This document shows positions 1 through 8,222 of a stretch of 64,000 bases of DNA, piece after piece (the first letter of the stretch is position 1; every line of letters begins with the position of its first letter). The stretch covers positions 1,116,001 to 1,180,000 of the forward strand of contig NZ_CP082164.1 of the NCBI RefSeq assembly GCF_023101685.1. The letters are read 5' to 3'. Position numbers and translations under genes: made by a program. The DNA is from Bradyrhizobium sp. 186. GTDB lineage: Bacteria > Pseudomonadota > Alphaproteobacteria > Rhizobiales > Xanthobacteraceae. The notes under the pieces are model-generated. The model did no database searches and was not told where the DNA came from. It saw only the letters and a program-made list of their open reading frames with translations.

Positions 1-548
1 CGCGAGTTGGCGGGAAATAGTGCCGTGTTCAGAGGGAAGATGATGGCAGAAACTCGCTTGATGTTCTTCTTGCTTTGCCCGACCTCGGCCAAGGCATCCG
101 CTACCTTGTAACCGATCAATTCGTCGTAGCTTGCAACGAAGGAGTATAGCTGATCAGAAGGCCCCAGCTTGGTAAGACGGTCGAGCGCCAACCCGGGCTC
201 TTCACCTGGATCGTAGGAGATCAGGCGGATTACTTTTTTTACTTCGGTGTTTTCTTCAAGGTTCTTGAACGCCCGGTCGGTGGACATTTTGGGTATAGAT
301 ACAGCATTTAATAGCGCCACACTCGGTCCTGCAGCGGAAAAGATCATGCCGCCTATCAACGAGAAAAACAGAACGATCTTCATTGATAGGGAAAATTGGT
401 CCGGCTTAGATGTTGCCGCTTTGTAAGCAAGGCCGACCGCGACCACGAGAAGGGTCAGTCCAACGACTGAAAGAAACGTGCTAGAAGATGACTCCGTCAC
501 AAGCTTGAAAATGGTGCTTAGACTATCAACGATCTCTTTGATATCCAT
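1..548 (-). CDS. Hypothetical membrane protein, C-terminus beyond window edge
   Basis: An open frame starts at the ATG at 548 and runs off the left edge, so about 182 codons are visible. Two hydrophobic segments fit membrane helices at residues 25-42 and 57-73. A mixed-charge soluble region follows, with no motif I recognise. GC is lower than in the following genes, which suggests an accessory origin. It overlaps the end of the upstream ORF by 23 bases, so the two may be co-transcribed. Function is unknown and the family was not recognised. Confidence 0.6.
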   Translation of the reverse strand, partial: MDIKEIVDSLSTIFKLVTESSSSTFLSVVGLTLLVVAVGLAYKAATSKPDQFSLSMKIVLFFSLIGGMIFSAAGPSVALLNAVSIPKMSTDRAFKNLEENTEVKKVIRLISYDPGEEPGLALDRLTKLGPSDQLYSFVASYDELIGYKVADALAEVGQSKKNIKRVSAIIFPLNTALFPANS

Positions 549-795
549 CTAGTGACTCCCGAAATAGCTGAGCCAACTTGATAAGGCGGTCACTAAAGAG
601 GCGAGTGTCCCACCTCACAGTTGGAGTGAGATTTTGAAAAGGTAAGGTGTTTCTCTCAGGGAGCATGAACTTCCTGGATCGCTCGGCGAATTCCGGATCG
701 GATTTGTCGGAATAAAACGGGCCATGCAGTGTACAAGCGAGTTTGTTTACGCAGGCGCCTGGAAGAGCGCGGAGGCAATGAGAGCGTGACGCCAT
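526..795 (-). CDS. Small hypothetical protein (89 aa)
   Basis: The ATG at 795 opens an 89-codon frame whose end overlaps the start of the membrane protein gene on the same strand by 23 bases. The product is basic, has three cysteines in its first 21 residues and shows no membrane segment. The ribosome binding site is weak. The tight overlap with a more convincing gene is the main reason to keep it. It could also be a chance frame. Confidence 0.4.
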   Translation of the reverse strand: MASRSHCLRALPGACVNKLACTLHGPFYSDKSDPEFAERSRKFMLPERNTLPFQNLTPTVRWDTRLFSDRLIKLAQLFRESLDGYQRDR

Positions 796-1123
796 GCGGT
801 CTGCCGAGACTCTAGAAACTCGTCAGACTATCATCCTATGGTTGTTGCGGGAAGCTCAAAAATGCCGGCATGTGCGTGCGCATTCTAGTCGCTCCGCGAT
901 TGGATCAAATTTCTTAAGGGGTCGATGCCAGCCGGCTGCAACTGTATCAGCTACGCTGTGATAGCCGTGCGGCGACTTGTTCATTCGCAGCAGCGAAAGG
1001 ATGATCTTGCATGGTGGGTGATCGCGTCGTGCCGCCGACGGTACCCACCTAACTGTACCAGCCTTGTCAATGATTTAGCTCTCCATCCAAGGTTCGTTGG
1101 CAAGTCAACAATCGCTCAGAGCG
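796..1123. other. No gene seen
   Basis: This 328-bp stretch lies between the small hypothetical gene and the end of the AEC transporter gene. A 68-codon plus-strand frame starts in it at 925 but has no ribosome binding site and no recognisable content. I see no clear promoter, terminator or repeat. Confidence 0.5.
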
Positions 1124-2065
1124 CTACCTAACCCCCACCACCATCACCACCACCGGCAACGTCACCGCCGCCAGCAACGTGCCCAGCGCAACCGCCCCTG
1201 ATACCGGGTTCACCAGCCGCCGGTACTGAACCGCAAAAATATACGCGTTCGCGCCGGTCGGCATCGCCGCGAACAGCACGACCACGGCGGCTGCGGTCGG
1301 CGGCAGGTCCAACAGCTTTGCCAGCAGCAAGGCGGCCGCCGGCATCGCCAGCAATTTTAGCGCGCACATGGCGACAATGCCCAGCTTCTCGCCCTTGACC
1401 TCGAAGCGGAACAGATTGATGCCGAGCGCGATCAGCGCCGCCGGCGATCCCGCCTGCGCCAGCAGCTCGATCGTCTTGTCGACGACGGGATTGAGGCCGA
1501 ATCCGGTGAAGCGCCAGACGACGCCGAAGCCGATCCCCAGCATCAGCGGGTTGCGCGCGAGATCCGCGAGCACGGGCCGGATCACCGACAGGGCCGAGCC
1601 GGTCTGCTTGCGGCTGACCCATTCCATCTGGAGGATGCCGCAGAGCCAGAGCAGCGGCGTGTTCACCGACAGGATCAGCGCCATCGGTCCCGCCGCCTCG
1701 TTGCCCAGTGCCGAGAGCGTCAGCGGAATGCCGAGCATCACGATGTTGCCGTAGACCGAGCCGATCGCGAACACGACGCCGTCCTCGCGGTCCTCGCGCC
1801 GCTCGCGCAGCAGGGCCGAGATCGCGAGCGCCGCGATCCAAATGATTGCCAGCCCGCCGTAATAGGCGCCCCACATCCGCCAGGGGCTGACATCGGGGAA
1901 TTCCGACACCACGATGGTGCGGAACAGCAAAGCGGGGATCGCGATGCTGAAGGCGAATTCGGAGATGCCCTTGTGCGCGGTCTCGGAGACGAAGCGAAAC
2001 AGCACCGCCGCATAGCCGGCCGCAATCAGGGCAAAGACCGGAGCGACGATCAATACGGTGGCCAT
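1124..2065 (-). CDS. AEC (auxin efflux carrier) family transporter
   Basis: A 313-aa integral membrane protein with about ten hydrophobic segments in the two-half arrangement of the AEC family: an N-terminal half, a charged loop (RERREDREDG) around residues 90-100, and a C-terminal half ending in a hydrophobic helix. The conserved glycine/asparagine-rich stretch PTGANAYIFA lies near residue 280. Such proteins export small organic anions across the inner membrane; the substrate cannot be read from sequence. The start at 2065 was chosen over an ATG 60 bases upstream because GGTGAGGG sits just before it and the first helix follows directly. It stands alone, with palindromic repeats upstream. Confidence 0.85.
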   Translation of the reverse strand: MATVLIVAPVFALIAAGYAAVLFRFVSETAHKGISEFAFSIAIPALLFRTIVVSEFPDVSPWRMWGAYYGGLAIIWIAALAISALLRERREDREDGVVFAIGSVYGNIVMLGIPLTLSALGNEAAGPMALILSVNTPLLWLCGILQMEWVSRKQTGSALSVIRPVLADLARNPLMLGIGFGVVWRFTGFGLNPVVDKTIELLAQAGSPAALIALGINLFRFEVKGEKLGIVAMCALKLLAMPAAALLLAKLLDLPPTAAAVVVLFAAMPTGANAYIFAVQYRRLVNPVSGAVALGTLLAAVTLPVVVMVVGVR

Positions 2066-2225
2066 GCGACCCTCACCTGAAGGGGATAAGCTGACCACCC
2101 CACGCGTTCTCGATGATGGCATCATGCCGCTGTTTTGCCCGACGTGTCAAAGTGGCTTCGTAAAATCCGTAAATCCCGCCTGGACTTGGCTACTGTGCAT
2201 GGGGTTGTTTTCGCGTTTTTTGTTC

Positions 2226-2355
2226 GTCATGCCCCGCGAAGGCGGGGATCCGGTACGCCGCGGCTCCTCAGGGAACTTCAGGCGTCTCTGGAATACTGGG
2301 TCCATCAGCCCAGGCCTCTCCGTGCCTCTGGCTGGTGCTGGGCTGACCGGCCTGT
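2226..2355. repeat. Palindromic intergenic repeat (Bradyrhizobium REP-like family A)
   Basis: The left arm CCCCGCGAAGGCGGGG is a perfect short hairpin, followed by GATCC, a GCCGCGGC block and a TCTGGAATACTGGGTC block. The same block order, inverted, is seen at 26357-26462 and 42882-42985. It lies between the divergent AEC and exported-protein genes. It looks like a non-autonomous dispersed element; no protein is encoded. Confidence 0.7.
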
Positions 2356-2455
2356 TGCCGAGAGCGCACAGGTCCCGGGTTTCGCATCCTGGCTCGGTTG
2401 CCATCGAACCGGCGTTCACCCACTATTCCTTCCGACTCGACGATTGGGGGGATCG

Positions 2456-2809
2456 ATGCCGGCGTTTCGCTTTGAGAGGTTCTTGATTGCTGCGATCTTC
2501 GGGATTGCCCTGGCCGTCCTAGTCCAGCCGCGCGCCGGCTTTGCCTACACGCAGGAGGAGCAGCAGGCCTGCACGCCCGACGCGATGCGGCTGTGCGGCG
2601 AGTTCGTTCCGAACGTCGATGCCATCACCGCCTGCATGATCCAGAAGAAGGCGCAGCTGTCGCCGCAGTGCCGGCCGTTCTTCCGGCAGGGACCGGAGCC
2701 GATCGAGCTACGCGCCGGCAAGCCGACCAGCATTGCGCCTAAAACCGCCAAGAAGAGCACCAAGCCGGCGCCGAAGGTGAGCAAGAAGAAAAAAACCAGC
2801 GAGAGCTGA
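2456..2809 (+). CDS. Small exported cysteine-motif protein
   Basis: A 117-aa protein with a hydrophobic signal-like segment at residues 8-30 ending near GFAYT. A short domain follows with the spacing C-P-D-A-x3-C ... C-M-I-Q-K-K ... L-S-x-Q-C-R, a four-cysteine pattern common in small rhizobial periplasmic proteins. The C-terminus is a disordered Lys/Pro/Ala/Ser tail. The frame extends upstream, but the ATG at 2456 is the only start that puts the signal segment at the N-terminus. Role is unknown; the basic tail could bind nucleic acid or anionic polymer, which is inference only. Confidence 0.7.
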   Translation: MPAFRFERFLIAAIFGIALAVLVQPRAGFAYTQEEQQACTPDAMRLCGEFVPNVDAITACMIQKKAQLSPQCRPFFRQGPEPIELRAGKPTSIAPKTAKKSTKPAPKVSKKKKTSES

Positions 2810-3171
2810 GCGCTTCCTCGGTCAAAACGACCTGAGGACCAGCTTGCGACAGCCTCAGACTCCTTTTGTTCGCCGGCTTGCGCACATCCTTGCAGCAATT
2901 GCGACGCGATCGACGAAAGAGAGTCGCGTCGAGACTTGCTCGGCCCGGTTGCATTCCGTTTTTTCCCGCAGCGCTGCTCAAAAAACGCACGATTGTCCGT
3001 GTGAAGGGCGCTTCGTGACTGTTTGTGTCTGCGTTGCGCCAAGCAGTGTGACTCAAAAGCCAACACGCTTTGTTATTTCGTGGCTTCGACGTAACTCCCG
3101 GCAAATTTTTCTTTCGCGAATCAGCGCGGTGATTCATTTTCGTAGCCTGGGGTCAATCTGGAGGCAGAGGT
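2810..3171. other. Upstream region of parA-like gene, no gene seen
   Basis: 362 bp, moderately AT-rich towards 3060-3120. A strong ribosome binding site (GGAGGCAGAGGT) immediately precedes the parA-like ATG. I could not identify a promoter with confidence. Confidence 0.5.
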
Positions 3172-3849
3172 ATGAACGTTATTGTTTTTGCATCGCGTAA
3201 AGGTGGCTCGGGCAAGAGCACGCTGGCCGCACATCTGGCCGCGCAGATCAAGGCGACAAAGCCGATCCTGCTCGTCGATGCGGATCCGCAGGGGTCGCTC
3301 ACGCTGTGGCACAAGCTGCGTGGCACCAACGAGCCGCCGATCAAGTCTGCGGTGAATTCCGTCAGCGGCATCGTCTCCGCTGCCAAGCGCGACGGCTATG
3401 AATGGGTGTTGATCGACACGCCGCCGAACCTGTCGGCCGTCGTCGACGATGCGATCAGGAACGCCACGATGGTGGTCATTCCGGCGCGTCCCGGCGTGTT
3501 CGACGTCAATGCGGTGCAGGAAACCATTCAGATGTGCCGCGCGGCACGCAAGCCCTACGCGGTCGTGCTCAACGGTGCACCGGCCCGCCGCGACGAAGCC
3601 GAAAGCCCGATCGTCACGATCGCCCGCGAGGCGCTGACTAAGTTCCGCGCTCCCGTGTGGGGCGGCCAGATCACCAACCGTTCCGATCTCTTGATGGCGC
3701 TGAGCCACGGCGAAGGTGCGCGGGAATATCAGGCCGAGAGCCGTGCGGCTCAGGAAATTGCAAGGCTGTGGGCGGCGATCGAACGTTCAGTGAAGGCCAT
3801 TCGCGGCACGGCGTCGGCATCCGGCGCAATGCACAAGCAGGCGGCTTGA
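3172..3849 (+). CDS. ParA/MinD-family partition ATPase (orphan)
   Basis: A 225-aa P-loop ATPase. The deviant Walker A motif KGGSGKST is at residues 10-17 with the signature lysine, VDADPQGS at about 36-43 is the switch I region, and IDTPP at about 80-84 is Walker B. This family dimerises on ATP and positions DNA or protein cargo, usually with a ParB-like partner. None is adjacent, so this is an orphan ParA whose cargo is unknown. A strong ribosome binding site precedes the start and a terminator follows closely, so it is a single-gene unit. Confidence 0.85.
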   Translation: MNVIVFASRKGGSGKSTLAAHLAAQIKATKPILLVDADPQGSLTLWHKLRGTNEPPIKSAVNSVSGIVSAAKRDGYEWVLIDTPPNLSAVVDDAIRNATMVVIPARPGVFDVNAVQETIQMCRAARKPYAVVLNGAPARRDEAESPIVTIAREALTKFRAPVWGGQITNRSDLLMALSHGEGAREYQAESRAAQEIARLWAAIERSVKAIRGTASASGAMHKQAA

Positions 3850-3876
3850 TTTCATAAATCATCTCCGCCGACGAAG

Positions 3877-3905
3877 AACGCGCGGATGTCCGCGCGTTTT
3901 GCGTT
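3877..3905 (+). terminator. Rho-independent terminator after parA-like gene
   Basis: An ACGCGCGGA / TCCGCGCGT stem is followed by TTTTGCGTTTTT, 30-50 bases after the stop codon. Confidence 0.85.
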
Positions 3906-3925
3906 TTTCGAGATGAGTATGGAAG

Positions 3926-4072
3926 CTACGCCACCATCAGCATGTAGAACACGATGACCGGCGACAGCGTCAGGATTACCGACCAGATGCCGACGGCCCA
4001 GAGAATGTCCCCGGTGGTAAAGTTCTGCTGTCCGGCGTCGTAATGCGACGCCATATCATTTTGACTATTCAC
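3926..4072 (-). CDS. Tiny single-helix membrane protein A (48 aa)
   Basis: The GTG at 4072 opens a 48-codon frame, with an in-frame ATG at 4054 as an alternative. A polar N-terminus is followed by one hydrophobic helix ending GIWSVILTLSPVIVFY. The helix resembles that of the second tiny protein at 4203-4349 (GFWAVMLGLMPVLLFR) at about half the positions, including G, W, P, V and F. It is too short for most gene callers. Function is unknown; it may be a small inner-membrane regulator or subunit. Confidence 0.55.
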   Translation of the reverse strand: MNSQNDMASHYDAGQQNFTTGDILWAVGIWSVILTLSPVIVFYMLMVA

Positions 4073-4202
4073 AAACGCCCCCGCGATTTCTTCGCTTATG
4101 GGCCTAGGTGATACGCGAGATGTTTTAAGATTCCGGGTCGCAGTTTCGCGTGCATTTGAACACAGGTGCTACCACGGATTAACCATCCGCGTGGGGCCTG
4201 TG

Positions 4203-4349
4203 TCAGGCGAGCCAGACGCGAAACAGCAGCACCGGCATCAGGCCGAGCATCACGGCCCAGAACCCGAACGACGACACCACCAGAATTCCCTGCAGGAGAT
4301 CGGCAGGCGCGAAACTTTCCGCGGCCATCGGCCGGATACGACGTCCCAT
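4203..4349 (-). CDS. Tiny single-helix membrane protein B (48 aa)
   Basis: The ATG at 4349 is preceded by the strong ribosome binding site GGGGGAAATC. The 48-aa product has a basic start (MGRRIR), an amphipathic linker and one long hydrophobic region. It looks paralogous to the tiny protein just downstream on the same strand, and both are 48 residues long. A longer frame from 4421 is less likely because it lacks this ribosome binding site. Function is unknown. Confidence 0.6.
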   Translation of the reverse strand: MGRRIRPMAAESFAPADLLQGILVVSSFGFWAVMLGLMPVLLFRVWLA

Positions 4350-4483
4350 GATTTCCCCCGTTGAAAGACTTTGGACGAAAACGATAGGCGCGATCGCGTA
4401 AACGAGGCGTGGACGCGCCATGCGGCGCTTGCGAAGGCGGTTCGCGCGCGGTTAACCACGGTGTCTCTTCCCCTCCCCCCTTG

Positions 4484-4684
4484 TGGGCCCCTTGTGGGGG
4501 AGGGTGGCTTCGATGCGAAGCATCGAAGACGGGTGAGGGGTCTCTCTCCGCGAATTCATCTGGAGCAGTGAGCACGCGGATAGAGACCCCTCATCCGGCG
4601 CCATAGCCGATGCAAAGCATCGGCGTTCTAAGAACGGCGGCCGAAGGCCGCCTATGCCACCTTCTCCCACAAGGGGAGAAGGGA
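4484..4684. repeat. Palindromic intergenic repeats (pyrimidine/purine-rich family)
   Basis: Two arms of the type CCCCTTGTGGGGGAGGG and TTCTCCCACAAGGGGAGAAGG flank ATGCGAAGCATCG and GATGCAAAGCATC mini-palindromes. The related motif CTCCCTCTCCCCG occurs at 8715-8870. The block fills the gap between the small membrane protein genes and the end of the dapA-like gene. Confidence 0.65.
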
Positions 4685-4709
4685 TAGCAGCGTGCGTGGA
4701 GACGAAGAA

Positions 4710-5618
4710 CTAGGCCGCAACTCTCATCCGCCGCTCGATCTCGCGATCGAGCGTGGCGGCGAGCTCGCTGCTGACCTCCACCATCGGCAGGCGCACCTCG
4801 GGGCTGTCGATGAGGCCGCTTCGCCACAGCCAGTACTTCGCAGGCGCCGGGCTGGGCTCCGCGAACAGCAGACGCGTCAGCTCGGCGACCTCCTGCCAAC
4901 GCGCCAGCGCCGCATCGTGATTGCCGCGCTTGAGCTCGGCATGGACCGCTGCGAACGTCGCGGTCTCGACATGTGCGGACAGCACGATGCCGCCGTCGGC
5001 GCCGTCGCAGAGTGCCTCGAGATAATTGGCGTCCTCGCCGGTGAGCACGCGAAAACCCTCGGGACGGTCGCGTAGCAATGCGATCGACTGCTCGCGGCTC
5101 GCGCCGCAATCCTTCAGCCCGACGATGTTCGGATGTTCGGCGAGCCGGAGCAGCGTCTGGTTGGCGATGTTGACCGAGGTGCGATAGGGAATGTTGTAGA
5201 GCGCAAGCGGCCAGGCGGCGTGATCGGCGAGCGCCTCGAAATGCGCCAGCAGTCCGCGTTGCGATGGCCGCACATAGGAGGGACTCGCGATCAAATAGCC
5301 GTCGATCGGCCAGTCCGCGGTCTCGTCGAGACGCTCCTTCAGCCGCGACGTGTCCGCACCTGACAGTCCGAGGCAGATCGGCAAGGTCCGGCGGCCGGCC
5401 GCCATCTCGTCGCGCACGATGGCGACGAGACGTTCGAGCTCGGCGTCCCTCAGCGTCATGCCTTCACCGGAGGTGGCGGCGAGAATGAAGCCGTCGACGG
5501 CTTGTCCGCCATAGTGCCGCGTCAGCCGCCGCAGCGACGTCTCGTCGAGATGGCCATCGCGAAACGGCGTCACCAGCGGCAGCCAGAGCCCGTGCAAATG
5601 AGTTCGTAGGTCGGTCAT
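4710..5618 (-). CDS. dapA: DapA-family aldolase (dihydrodipicolinate synthase-like)
   Basis: A 302-aa TIM-barrel lyase of the DHDPS/N-acetylneuraminate lyase family. Schiff-base Lys169 (in GLKDC), Tyr141 (in YNIPYRT) and Arg146 match E. coli DapA Lys161, Tyr133 and Arg138 with identical spacing. The phosphate-loop equivalent reads ATSGEG rather than TTGES, so it may be a paralogue with another alpha-keto acid chemistry rather than the housekeeping enzyme. The start at 5618 follows GGAGAAGGAAC. Upstream lie a consensus-like promoter, a short reading frame and tandem hairpins ending in a terminator, suggesting transcription attenuation. Confidence 0.8.
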   Translation of the reverse strand: MTDLRTHLHGLWLPLVTPFRDGHLDETSLRRLTRHYGGQAVDGFILAATSGEGMTLRDAELERLVAIVRDEMAAGRRTLPICLGLSGADTSRLKERLDETADWPIDGYLIASPSYVRPSQRGLLAHFEALADHAAWPLALYNIPYRTSVNIANQTLLRLAEHPNIVGLKDCGASREQSIALLRDRPEGFRVLTGEDANYLEALCDGADGGIVLSAHVETATFAAVHAELKRGNHDAALARWQEVAELTRLLFAEPSPAPAKYWLWRSGLIDSPEVRLPMVEVSSELAATLDREIERRMRVAA

Positions 5619-5661
5619 GTTCCTTCTCCTTCTCAAGACGACCTGAGACGGAGGGCACATG

Positions 5662-5690
5662 AAAAAACCCCGTCCAGGCGGCGGGGTTTT
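5662..5690 (-). promoter_or_regulatory. Terminator-like hairpin in dapA leader (candidate attenuator)
   Basis: Read on the minus strand, an AAAACCCCG / CGGGGTTTT stem is followed directly by a run of six T, ending 44 bases before the dapA ATG. A second hairpin (AGGCCCCC / GGGGACCT) lies upstream at 5739-5758. Its right arm contains CGGGG, which could instead pair with CCCCG of the terminator, giving the mutually exclusive layout of an attenuator. Confidence 0.55.
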
Positions 5691-5718
5691 CGAAGATTGC
5701 GACGATGACGAAGCTTGG

Positions 5719-5793
5719 CTAGCGCGCGCAAAAATCCGAGGTCCCCGGTTGGGGGCCTTTTTTCGAAACGATTGCGCACGACTTCGTGATCAT
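5719..5793 (-). CDS. Candidate leader peptide of dapA (24 aa)
   Basis: A 24-codon frame, MITKSCAIVSKKGPQP..., starts at about the predicted transcription start, so it would be leaderless, as known for rhizobial trpL. It spans the first leader hairpin and contains adjacent lysine codons. Coding status is inference from position only. Confidence 0.3.
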   Translation of the reverse strand: MITKSCAIVSKKGPQPGTSDFCAR

Positions 5794-5799
5794 TCGCAA

Positions 5800-5828
5800 A
5801 TGATGCGGGGCACGCGTGGAACTGTCAA
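5800..5828 (-). promoter_or_regulatory. Sigma-70-type promoter for dapA leader
   Basis: On the minus strand, TTGACA is followed after 17 bases by CATCAT. The element sits just downstream of the terminator that closes the trxB-LysR unit, so it is well placed to drive dapA. Confidence 0.55.
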
Positions 5829-5858
5829 TACACGCGGAAGGCGAAAGCCGAATTAGCC

Positions 5859-5890
5859 AAAAAAAAGCCGGGCTCGAACGAGCCCGGCTT
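5859..5890 (-). terminator. Rho-independent terminator of trxB-LysR unit
   Basis: A perfect GCCGGGCTCG / CGAGCCCGGC stem with a 2-base centre is followed on the minus strand by eight T. Confidence 0.85.
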
Positions 5891-6063
5891 AAGGTATTGG
5901 CCACGTGAGGCCGACACAATCACCTTCCAAGAGGGATTACTGAACTCCCGCGCCACTGGAGGAGGGGGACAAATGCGCAACGCGAAGGCTCAGCGTGCAA
6001 ACATTATGAGCTTGGCCAGCGCCATGCAGCAACCGCCGAGGTCGCATGTCAGACATGCGGAAA

Positions 6064-6987
6064 TCAGGAAGGCCAGCGCTGCGCCTTGCTCACCACGAAG
6101 TCGCGGAACACTTGCACACGTGCGACCGTCTTCAACTCCTCGGGATAGACGAAATACGTGTCGAGCTGGATCGAGTCGGACTCGCCGAACAGTTGCACGA
6201 GGCGGCTCTGTTCTTCGATCAGGTAATCCGGCAGCGCGGCGATACCGAGGCCTTGCTGACAAGCGCGCACCAGGCCGAGGATGTTGTTCACCCTGAAATA
6301 GGCCTCGCGCGGACCCGAGCCGTTGCGGCCGGCTTCGACCAGCCAGTTGCGGTTCTGAAGATGCGGCGCGAAGGTGCCGTCGGAGAGCGTGATGATGCGG
6401 TGTGCGTCGAGCTCTTCCAGCGTGCGCGGCGTGCCGAAGCGCTTGATGTAGTCCGGCGAGCAATAGGCGTGGAAGCCCATCGCGAAGAGCTTGCGCTGGA
6501 TGAGATCCGGCTGTGTCGGCTTGCGGGTCCGGATCGCGACATCGGCCTCGCGCATCGAGAGGTCGAGCTCCTCGTCGGTGACGATCAACGAAATCCGGAT
6601 CTCCGGATAGAGCGCGGTGAATTCGCCGAGCCGCGGGATCAGCCAGTTGATGCCCACGCCGGGCGTGGTCGTGATCTTGAGATCGCCGCTCGGCCGCTCG
6701 CGGCTGTCGGTCAGTTTGGCGCGCGCCGCCTGGAGCTGCATGAACACGTCATGCGCGGTGCGGAACAAGAGGTCGCCCTGCTCGGTGAGGATCAGGCCGC
6801 GGGCGTGGCGGTGGAACAGCGAGACCGAGAGTTCCTGTTCCAGCGCGGAGACCTGGCGTGACACCGCCGATTGCGACAGGCCGAGCTGCTCGCCCGCATG
6901 CGTGAAGCTGCCCGCTTCCGCCGCCGCGTGAAACACCTTCAGCTTGTCCCAGTCCATATCCGTAAATCCGTCGCGTGTTCGAGCCAT
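6064..6987 (-). CDS. LysR-family transcriptional regulator
   Basis: A 307-aa LysR regulator. The N-terminal winged helix-turn-helix spans about residues 14-72 (AAEAGSFTHAGEQLGLSQSAVSRQVSALE), and a periplasmic-binding-like effector domain follows from about residue 100. It starts 5 bases after the trxB stop, so the two are almost certainly co-transcribed; a link to redox control is possible but unproven. It belongs to the branch with the VFHAAAEAGSFT start rather than to OxyR, because no OxyR cysteine pair is evident. Confidence 0.9.
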   Translation of the reverse strand: MARTRDGFTDMDWDKLKVFHAAAEAGSFTHAGEQLGLSQSAVSRQVSALEQELSVSLFHRHARGLILTEQGDLLFRTAHDVFMQLQAARAKLTDSRERPSGDLKITTTPGVGINWLIPRLGEFTALYPEIRISLIVTDEELDLSMREADVAIRTRKPTQPDLIQRKLFAMGFHAYCSPDYIKRFGTPRTLEELDAHRIITLSDGTFAPHLQNRNWLVEAGRNGSGPREAYFRVNNILGLVRACQQGLGIAALPDYLIEEQSRLVQLFGESDSIQLDTYFVYPEELKTVARVQVFRDFVVSKAQRWPS

Positions 6988-6992
6988 GATCT

Positions 6993-7958
6993 TTATTCCG
7001 CTGCAGCGCGCTCGCTGGCGCGCAGGGCCAAGAATCGTTCGGCTTCGAGAGCCGCCATGCAGCCGAGGCCGGCAGCCGTCACGGCCTGGCGATAGGTCTC
7101 GTCGGCGACGTCGCCGGCGGCGAACAGGCCGGGTACCGAGGTGGCGGTCGAGTTCGGGGCGACCTCGACATAGCCCGACGGTTTGAGCTTGACCTGATCC
7201 TTGACGAGCTCGGTCGCCGGCGCATGCCCGATGGCGATGAAGACGCCGTCGGCCTTCAGCTCGGTCAGCGCGCCGCTTCTGACGTTCTTGAGGCGGACAT
7301 GGGTCACCTTGCCCGGGTTCGCCTCGCCGCAGATCTCGTCGATGGCGCTTTCCCAGACCACCTTGATCTTGGGATGCTTGAACAGACGGTCCTGGAGGAT
7401 GCGCTCGGCGCGGAAATGGTCGCGGCGGTGAACCACCGTCACCTGCGAGGCGAAATTGGTCAGGAACAGCGCTTCCTCGACCGCGGTGTTGCCGCCGCCG
7501 ACCACGATCACTTCCTTGCCGCGGTAGAAGAAGCCGTCGCAGGTGGCGCAGGCCGAGACACCAAAGCCCTTGAAGGTCTCCTCGGAGGAGATCCCCAGCC
7601 AGCGCGCCTGGGCGCCGGTCGCCAGAACGACGGTCTCGGCGAGGTAGACGTCGCCGCTGTCGCAGGTGAGGCGGAATGGCCGCAGCGAGGTGTCGAGCCT
7701 GGTCACCAGATCGGTCTTGATCTGGGTCCCCACGTGCAGCGCCTGCTTCTCCATCTGCTCCATCAGCCAGGGGCCCTGGATCACATCGGCGAAGCCCGGA
7801 TAGTTCTCGACGTCGGTGGTGATGGTGAGCTGGCCGCCCGGCTGGATGCCCTGGATCAGGATCGGCTCGAGCATCGCCCGCGCGGCGTAGATCGCCGCTG
7901 TGTACGCGGCAGGGCCGGAGCCGATGATGACGACCTTTGCATGGATAGGGGCGGACAT
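6993..7958 (-). CDS. trxB: Thioredoxin reductase
   Basis: A 321-aa NADPH-dependent flavoprotein that reduces thioredoxin in the cytoplasm. The FAD-binding GSGPAAYTAA is at residues 13-22, the redox-active CATC is at 137-140 followed by DG, and the NADPH-binding GGGNTAVEEA lies at about 157. The conserved C-terminal GLFAAGDVAD is present. Length matches low-Mr bacterial TrxB. It is first in a unit with the LysR gene and divergent from the Lrp gene across a 264-bp gap. Confidence 0.95.
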   Translation of the reverse strand: MSAPIHAKVVIIGSGPAAYTAAIYAARAMLEPILIQGIQPGGQLTITTDVENYPGFADVIQGPWLMEQMEKQALHVGTQIKTDLVTRLDTSLRPFRLTCDSGDVYLAETVVLATGAQARWLGISSEETFKGFGVSACATCDGFFYRGKEVIVVGGGNTAVEEALFLTNFASQVTVVHRRDHFRAERILQDRLFKHPKIKVVWESAIDEICGEANPGKVTHVRLKNVRSGALTELKADGVFIAIGHAPATELVKDQVKLKPSGYVEVAPNSTATSVPGLFAAGDVADETYRQAVTAAGLGCMAALEAERFLALRASERAAAE

Positions 7959-8222
7959 TTTAGCGGACGCCTTTCACGGGGGATTTGCAGCGCGGGCGCG
8001 GAAAGTGCCGGGAGGCCTCGCGGAAGCGCTGAAATATCAGAGCTAATCTAAGCCTTCTGGTGAGCTATGCAAGAATTGCATTCCCTGTCGGCGGATTTTT
8101 CCAACAAGGAACAAAAGTCGATTGCGCTGCACGCGCAATAAAATTGCTCCTTTGACCGAGACTGGTTATGAGGATTGCGAGAAACCCACCCGAAACCGCC
8201 GTAGGCCAGGAGTTCCAATCAC

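Noticed and set aside
925..1131. 68-codon plus-strand frame
   Set aside because: No ribosome binding site, no recognisable content, and it overlaps the end of the AEC gene.
5739..5758. Hairpin with following T-run read as a plus-strand terminator
   Set aside because: No plus-strand gene or RNA precedes it; it fits better as the first hairpin of the minus-strand dapA leader.
5973..6296. Plus-strand frame with a strong GGAGGAGGGGG site
   Set aside because: Most of it is antisense to the LysR gene and its translation looks like a shadow; only the ribosome binding site is notable.
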